In this document: one piece after another, positions 60,994-64,000 of the stretch
Layout: every line of letters starts with the position of its first letter
Position numbering within the stretch: the stretch's first letter is position 1
Assembly: GCA_017465825.1 (NCBI GenBank)
Contig: JAFTVI010000006.1
Span: 1-64,000, forward strand
Direction: 5' to 3'
DNA from: Clostridia bacterium
GTDB lineage: Bacteria > Bacillota > Clostridia > Oscillospirales > Acutalibacteraceae
Length of the DNA: 64,000 nucleotides
Notes under the pieces: generated by a model
What the model was told of the DNA's origin: nothing
Databases searched by the model: none
What the model saw: only the letters and a program-made list of their open reading frames with translations
Position numbers and translations under genes: made by a program

Positions 60994-61975
60994 AAAGCTC
61001 GTTTACCTTTTCAAAATATGCTTCAATATTCTTCCATTCCGATGCGGCAGGGACGTCACAACCCGTTGATATCATAAAATTTTCATAAGCCGAACATTCA
61101 TCAAACACACGCTGAACATCGGCTCTGATATCATCGGGCGTTCCCGTACGGAACAGAACAGGATCGACATTACCCATAACGATTTTATCTGTTGGCAATA
61201 CTTCGAGTGCTTTTTTAAGATTTATTGCATTGCCGAGATGAATAATATCAGCATTGAGCTCCGATATCATATCAAGCATATCCTCTGCAGCATTGCCGCA
61301 GTTATGATAGCAGATAATAAAACCGTCGCTGTTAACGGCATCAAATATCTGCTGAACAAAGGGCATTGAAAATTCTTCCGCAAGTGACGGTGATAGCAGA
61401 CCTGCCGCCGGTTCAGCCATAATAACACCGTCTGCACCTGCCGCTCTGAATGCATTTATGTACCCGATTATAAATTCCGTTGCCTTTGAGAGCAGAATTT
61501 TAACTTCGTCGGGACTGTCATAACATTCCATCATAAGCTCTGTCATATCAAACAGTCTGCCCGCAAGCGAATACGGCCCGATAACTCCGCAAAAAACAGG
61601 AATACCGGTAATTTGTTCTTTTGCTTTTTTTATGCCGTCAATGCAAAGTGCCGTTCTGCCTGCGCCGATTTGCGGAACAACAATATTTTCTGCCATAGAA
61701 ATATCATCTATTATCCCCTCTTCGACGGCGGGGATATCATTATCGTAAAAACGGACTTTTGCGCCGAAGGCTTCCGCTTCAACGGACAGATCCATCATAT
61801 TGAGCGACGCACCTACATTGCATTTTTCTGCAATCGTCTGCATTCCCTTAACCTGCATATCGGCAGATGAAATAAGCTCCTTGACACTTATCCCGAGAAT
61901 CTGTGTTGACGGAAATGACAGAATGGGTACTGTTTTATTTTTATGCTTCAATAACTCTTTTACTACAGTTTTCAT
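60986..61975 (-). CDS. MtaA/MtbA-like cobamide methyltransferase (URO-D family)
   Basis: This URO-D fold protein has about 329 residues. Motifs are PILSFPSTQILGISVKELI, MDLSVEAEAFGAKV, CGVIGPYSLAGRLFDMTELM, GVIMAEPAAGLLSPSLAEEF, CYHNCGNAAEDMLDMI and MGNVDPVLFRTGTPDDI. His and Cys in CYHNCG are plausible zinc ligands, as in MtaA/MtbA enzymes that use methyl-cobamide. AGGAG precedes ATG 61975, which overlaps the previous stop (ATGA). The methyl acceptor is unknown, since the organism is unlikely to make coenzyme M. Confidence 0.88.
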   Translation of the reverse strand: MKTVVKELLKHKNKTVPILSFPSTQILGISVKELISSADMQVKGMQTIAEKCNVGASLNMMDLSVEAEAFGAKVRFYDNDIPAVEEGIIDDISMAENIVVPQIGAGRTALCIDGIKKAKEQITGIPVFCGVIGPYSLAGRLFDMTELMMECYDSPDEVKILLSKATEFIIGYINAFRAAGADGVIMAEPAAGLLSPSLAEEFSMPFVQQIFDAVNSDGFIICYHNCGNAAEDMLDMISELNADIIHLGNAINLKKALEVLPTDKIVMGNVDPVLFRTGTPDDIRADVQRVFDECSAYENFMISTGCDVPAASEWKNIEAYFEKVNELYA

Positions 61976-62508
61976 ATTAACTCCTGATACAGAATGATAC
62001 AAAAATATGTTACGGTGTCTGCGCCGTTATTATAGTTTATTCCCGATTTTCTTGCAAGCTCAACGACGTTTATTCCGCAGGCTTCAACGGAAGGTACTGC
62101 CTTTTCGGGAAATCTGCAGGGTGCATCGGGATATGTACATTTTCCGCAAATTCCGCAACCCTCACAGCCGAGAGCCATAAATTTTACACCGTCGGCATTA
62201 AGTGAGTCAATAATACTTTGCAGAACCTGCTTTGTACATTTCTGCCCTTCAACCATACCTTCAAAATCAAAGCAATCCTCAAGGTCGTATTTACAGGTAA
62301 AAACACAGGCGTTTTTATAGCTTTTGATTTTACGTTCAAGCTCATCCATAGTGCCCACACCCGGCGGACAGGTCCAACAGGTGTCGTATTTTCCGCAACG
62401 GTTGGCTTTGCACATATCAACAACTGACTGAGAAAAAGGAATATTATATGCATCAATCAGTTTATACTGAAAAATTTCGGGATCTGTAAGATACTTTTCA
62501 ATATTCAT
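61972..62508 (-). CDS. DUF2284 metal-binding protein
   Basis: This Cys-rich protein of about 178 residues belongs to the DUF2284 family of predicted metal binders. Cys groups are in CKANRCGKYDTCWTCPPGVG near 32-48, CVFTCKYDLEDC, and CEGCGICGKCTYPDAPCRFP near 115-132. The last resembles a 4Fe-4S cluster loop. Such genes often accompany corrinoid methyltransferase operons. The start is ATG 62508, just after the stop of the corrinoid gene. A role in electron supply to the corrinoid activator is possible but unproven. Confidence 0.85.
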   Translation of the reverse strand: MNIEKYLTDPEIFQYKLIDAYNIPFSQSVVDMCKANRCGKYDTCWTCPPGVGTMDELERKIKSYKNACVFTCKYDLEDCFDFEGMVEGQKCTKQVLQSIIDSLNADGVKFMALGCEGCGICGKCTYPDAPCRFPEKAVPSVEACGINVVELARKSGINYNNGADTVTYFCIILYQELI

Positions 62509-62509
62509 A

Positions 62510-64000
62510 TCAGCTGCAAAGCTCAACGGCGGCATCTGCGGCGCTGGCGGCATCGGACGTATACTTATCAGCGCCTATCTGTTTGCAGAATTCCTCTGTA
62601 ACAGGCGCACCGCCAACCATAATTTTAACCTTATCTCTTATACCTGCCGCCTCTGCCTGTTTTACAACATCCGCCATAACCTCCATAGTTGTTGTAAGCA
62701 ATGCGGAACAGCATATGATCTGACAGTTTTGCTCTATTGCTGTATTTACAAAGGTTTCGGGTGCGACATCAGTACCAAGGTCGATTACTTCAAGTCCCTT
62801 GCCTTCCATCATAATTTTTACAAGGTTTTTGCCTATATCGTGCAGATCGCCCTGAACAGTGCCGATGCATACCTTACCCGTTGACTTAACGCCGTCCTCA
62901 ATAAGAAGAGGTTTGAGCACCTGCATACCCATATTCATTGCTCTTGCGGCAACAAGAACCTCGGGAACATAAACCTCGTTGGTTTTAAATTTTTCACCTA
63001 TTATATTCATTCCTGCAAGCAAGCCTTCATTAAGAATCTGTGCCGCAGGAAGTCCTTCATCAACAGCCTTCTGCACAAGCTCCTTAACAATTTTTGATTT
63101 TCCTCTCTGTAAATTTTCTGATATTTCAAGATAGATACTCATAACAGTTTCTCCTTCATATGTTTTCTGTGACATTCTGTATTGATACGGTGTCATTCCG
63201 ATATACATTTTAAAAATTTTATAAAAAGACGGAACATCCTTCAGTCCGCATCTGCCGACTATTTCTTCATTTGTAAGGCTCGTTGTTTTCAACAATTTAC
63301 ATGCAAGACTGATTCTTATGTTCCTTACATAATCCGCAAATGTTTCACCTGTAACTTTCTGAAAAATGCGGCTTAAATGAGATTTACTTACAAGCAGTGT
63401 TGACGCAATGGATTCAAGAGTCATATCTCCGTCACTGCAACGGTCAAGTATTTCTCTCATAGCAGCAGAAACAGTTATCCATTCCTTCGGATGCTCAGTT
63501 CTGACGGTATCAGCCATATCAATATACCGGCTGACAGCGACAAGCAATAAGGCAAGATGCGATTTAACAGATGCATCCCATTCCAGATTGCGACATTCCT
63601 GCTCGTATTCAATCAAATCATAAGTTTTTCTGAATAAGCTCATAATTTTTGCATTGAACATAGCGTATGAAACCGGAATTTTATCTCTGAATACGCCTGC
63701 GCAAAAATGAATACTTTCCGGATTTGACCATTCGCCGTCAAACAACTCTGAAGGATTAAAAGCAAGTGTACAAACCGTAGGTTTTTCGGTTTCACTTTTA
63801 GAAAAATAACCATGAGGTACACCGCTACCGAGAATGTACATATCACCGATATGACATTCATCGGCTTCGTTGAGAATCCTGTGAATACCGCTGCCGTCGA
63901 CAACAACACTTATCTCAACAAATTCATTCGTGCTCAAGTGAGATAATGTTAAATCGGGATTATAGATGGTTTCATATACCGATGTATTCTGAACTATTAA
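62510..64000 (-). CDS. AraC-type regulator fused in frame to a corrinoid-binding methyl carrier (5' end outside window)
   Basis: The frame is open to the right edge, so the true start lies beyond 64000. The TTG at 63937 is not convincing, since codons before it continue an AraC-like arm. The N-terminal part has a cupin arm (CHIGDMYILGSGVPHGYF) and two HTH motifs (TLESIASTLLVSKSHLSRIF, TSLTNEEIVGRCGLKDVPSF) ending MTPYQYRMS. A corrinoid protein follows with no stop: MSIYLEISENLQRG, helical cap, and the DLHDIG cobalamin-binding His. Exact AAGGAG precedes an ATG at 63142, so a separate 210-residue carrier may also be made. Confidence 0.92.
   Translation of the reverse strand, partial: LIVQNTSVYETIYNPDLTLSHLSTNEFVEISVVVDGSGIHRILNEADECHIGDMYILGSGVPHGYFSKSETEKPTVCTLAFNPSELFDGEWSNPESIHFCAGVFRDKIPVSYAMFNAKIMSLFRKTYDLIEYEQECRNLEWDASVKSHLALLLVAVSRYIDMADTVRTEHPKEWITVSAAMREILDRCSDGDMTLESIASTLLVSKSHLSRIFQKVTGETFADYVRNIRISLACKLLKTTSLTNEEIVGRCGLKDVPSFYKIFKMYIGMTPYQYRMSQKTYEGETVMSIYLEISENLQRGKSKIVKELVQKAVDEGLPAAQILNEGLLAGMNIIGEKFKTNEVYVPEVLVAARAMNMGMQVLKPLLIEDGVKSTGKVCIGTVQGDLHDIGKNLVKIMMEGKGLEVIDLGTDVAPETFVNTAIEQNCQIICCSALLTTTMEVMADVVKQAEAAGIRDKVKIMVGGAPVTEEFCKQIGADKYTSDAASAADAAVELCS
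63142..63157 (-). promoter_or_regulatory. Internal ribosome-binding site and start of the corrinoid protein
   Basis: Inside the fused frame the minus strand reads GAAGGAGAAACTGTT ATG. The spacing is ideal, and the ATG (63142-63140) opens exactly at the family's normal N-terminus (MSIYLEIS). It suggests independent translation of the 210-residue carrier in addition to the fusion. Confidence 0.75.

Noticed and set aside
63000-63937. TTG at 63937 as the start of the AraC-corrinoid protein
   Set aside because: The frame stays open for 21 more codons to the edge, with plausible AraC-arm residues, and no ribosome site precedes the TTG.

Overview
The window looks like chromosome of a gut-type Gram-positive anaerobe of the Clostridia (Oscillospiraceae/Ruminococcaceae-like). 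The evidence is T-box leaders upstream of two aminoacyl-tRNA synthetase genes, a SCIFF peptide with its radical-SAM maturase, GatCAB-type tRNA amidation, BspA-type leucine-rich-repeat surface proteins, an Agr-type LytTR/GHKL two-component pair, glycan-degradation genes and a corrinoid methyl-transfer operon. Shine-Dalgarno sites are strong, TTGACA-N17-TATAAT promoters are common, and DNA between genes is AT-rich. I saw no phage, insertion sequence or CRISPR array. Only the two window edges carry visibly incomplete genes.

Layout. 1-360: start of a leftward gene leaving the window, a terminator-like hairpin and tRNA-Gln. 364-4033: leftward thiamine block (thiamine pyrophosphokinase, TPP riboswitch with terminator, thiamine-binding protein, ThiXYZ transporter). 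4114-7737: YfhO-type membrane protein fused to a LysM-like domain. 7948-9189: membrane-inserted M28 peptidase. 9428-12498: SCIFF peptide, its maturase, a PLP decarboxylase and a 37-residue microprotein. 12721-15042: LRR surface protein divergent from an XRE regulator. 15117-15547: hairpin array and tRNA-Thr. 15561-18680: valS with T-box. 18783-24130: ComF-like protein, amidase, GH106-like glycosidase and oxidoreductase. 24276-27084: acetyltransferase, unknown membrane protein and HAD phosphatase. 27215-33853: rightward glucan block (GH13, hydrolase-like protein, propeller proteins, GH16). 33904-38815: leftward esterase/beta-helix/hydrolase operon and a divergent PHP protein. 38857-41455: leftward allulose-type epimerase, sugar kinase and HAD phosphatase. 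41607-43406: three AT-rich orphan genes. 43464-48405: T-box, aspS-gatC fusion, gatA, gatB. 48626-55795: LytTR regulator, histidine kinase and a giant LRR/vWA surface protein. 55892-58443: fumarase and malic enzyme. 58645-64000: corrinoid methyl-transfer operon headed by an AraC-corrinoid protein fusion that continues past the right edge.

The least ordinary observations are these. (1) An AraC-type regulator is fused in frame to a corrinoid protein, with a perfect internal ribosome-binding site at the junction. (2) AspRS is fused to GatC and followed by a shortened GatA that has lost its GGSSGGS loop. (3) Paired 21-bp-period direct repeats with shared sequence lie upstream of both the LytTR regulator operon and the giant surface protein, which suggests a local regulon. 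(4) Two different secreted proteins in the window end in the same Cys-aromatic helix-Cys tail. (5) An alpha/beta hydrolase in the glucan block has Asn where its catalytic Ser should be. All functional names come from motif recognition in the sequence. No database search was run.
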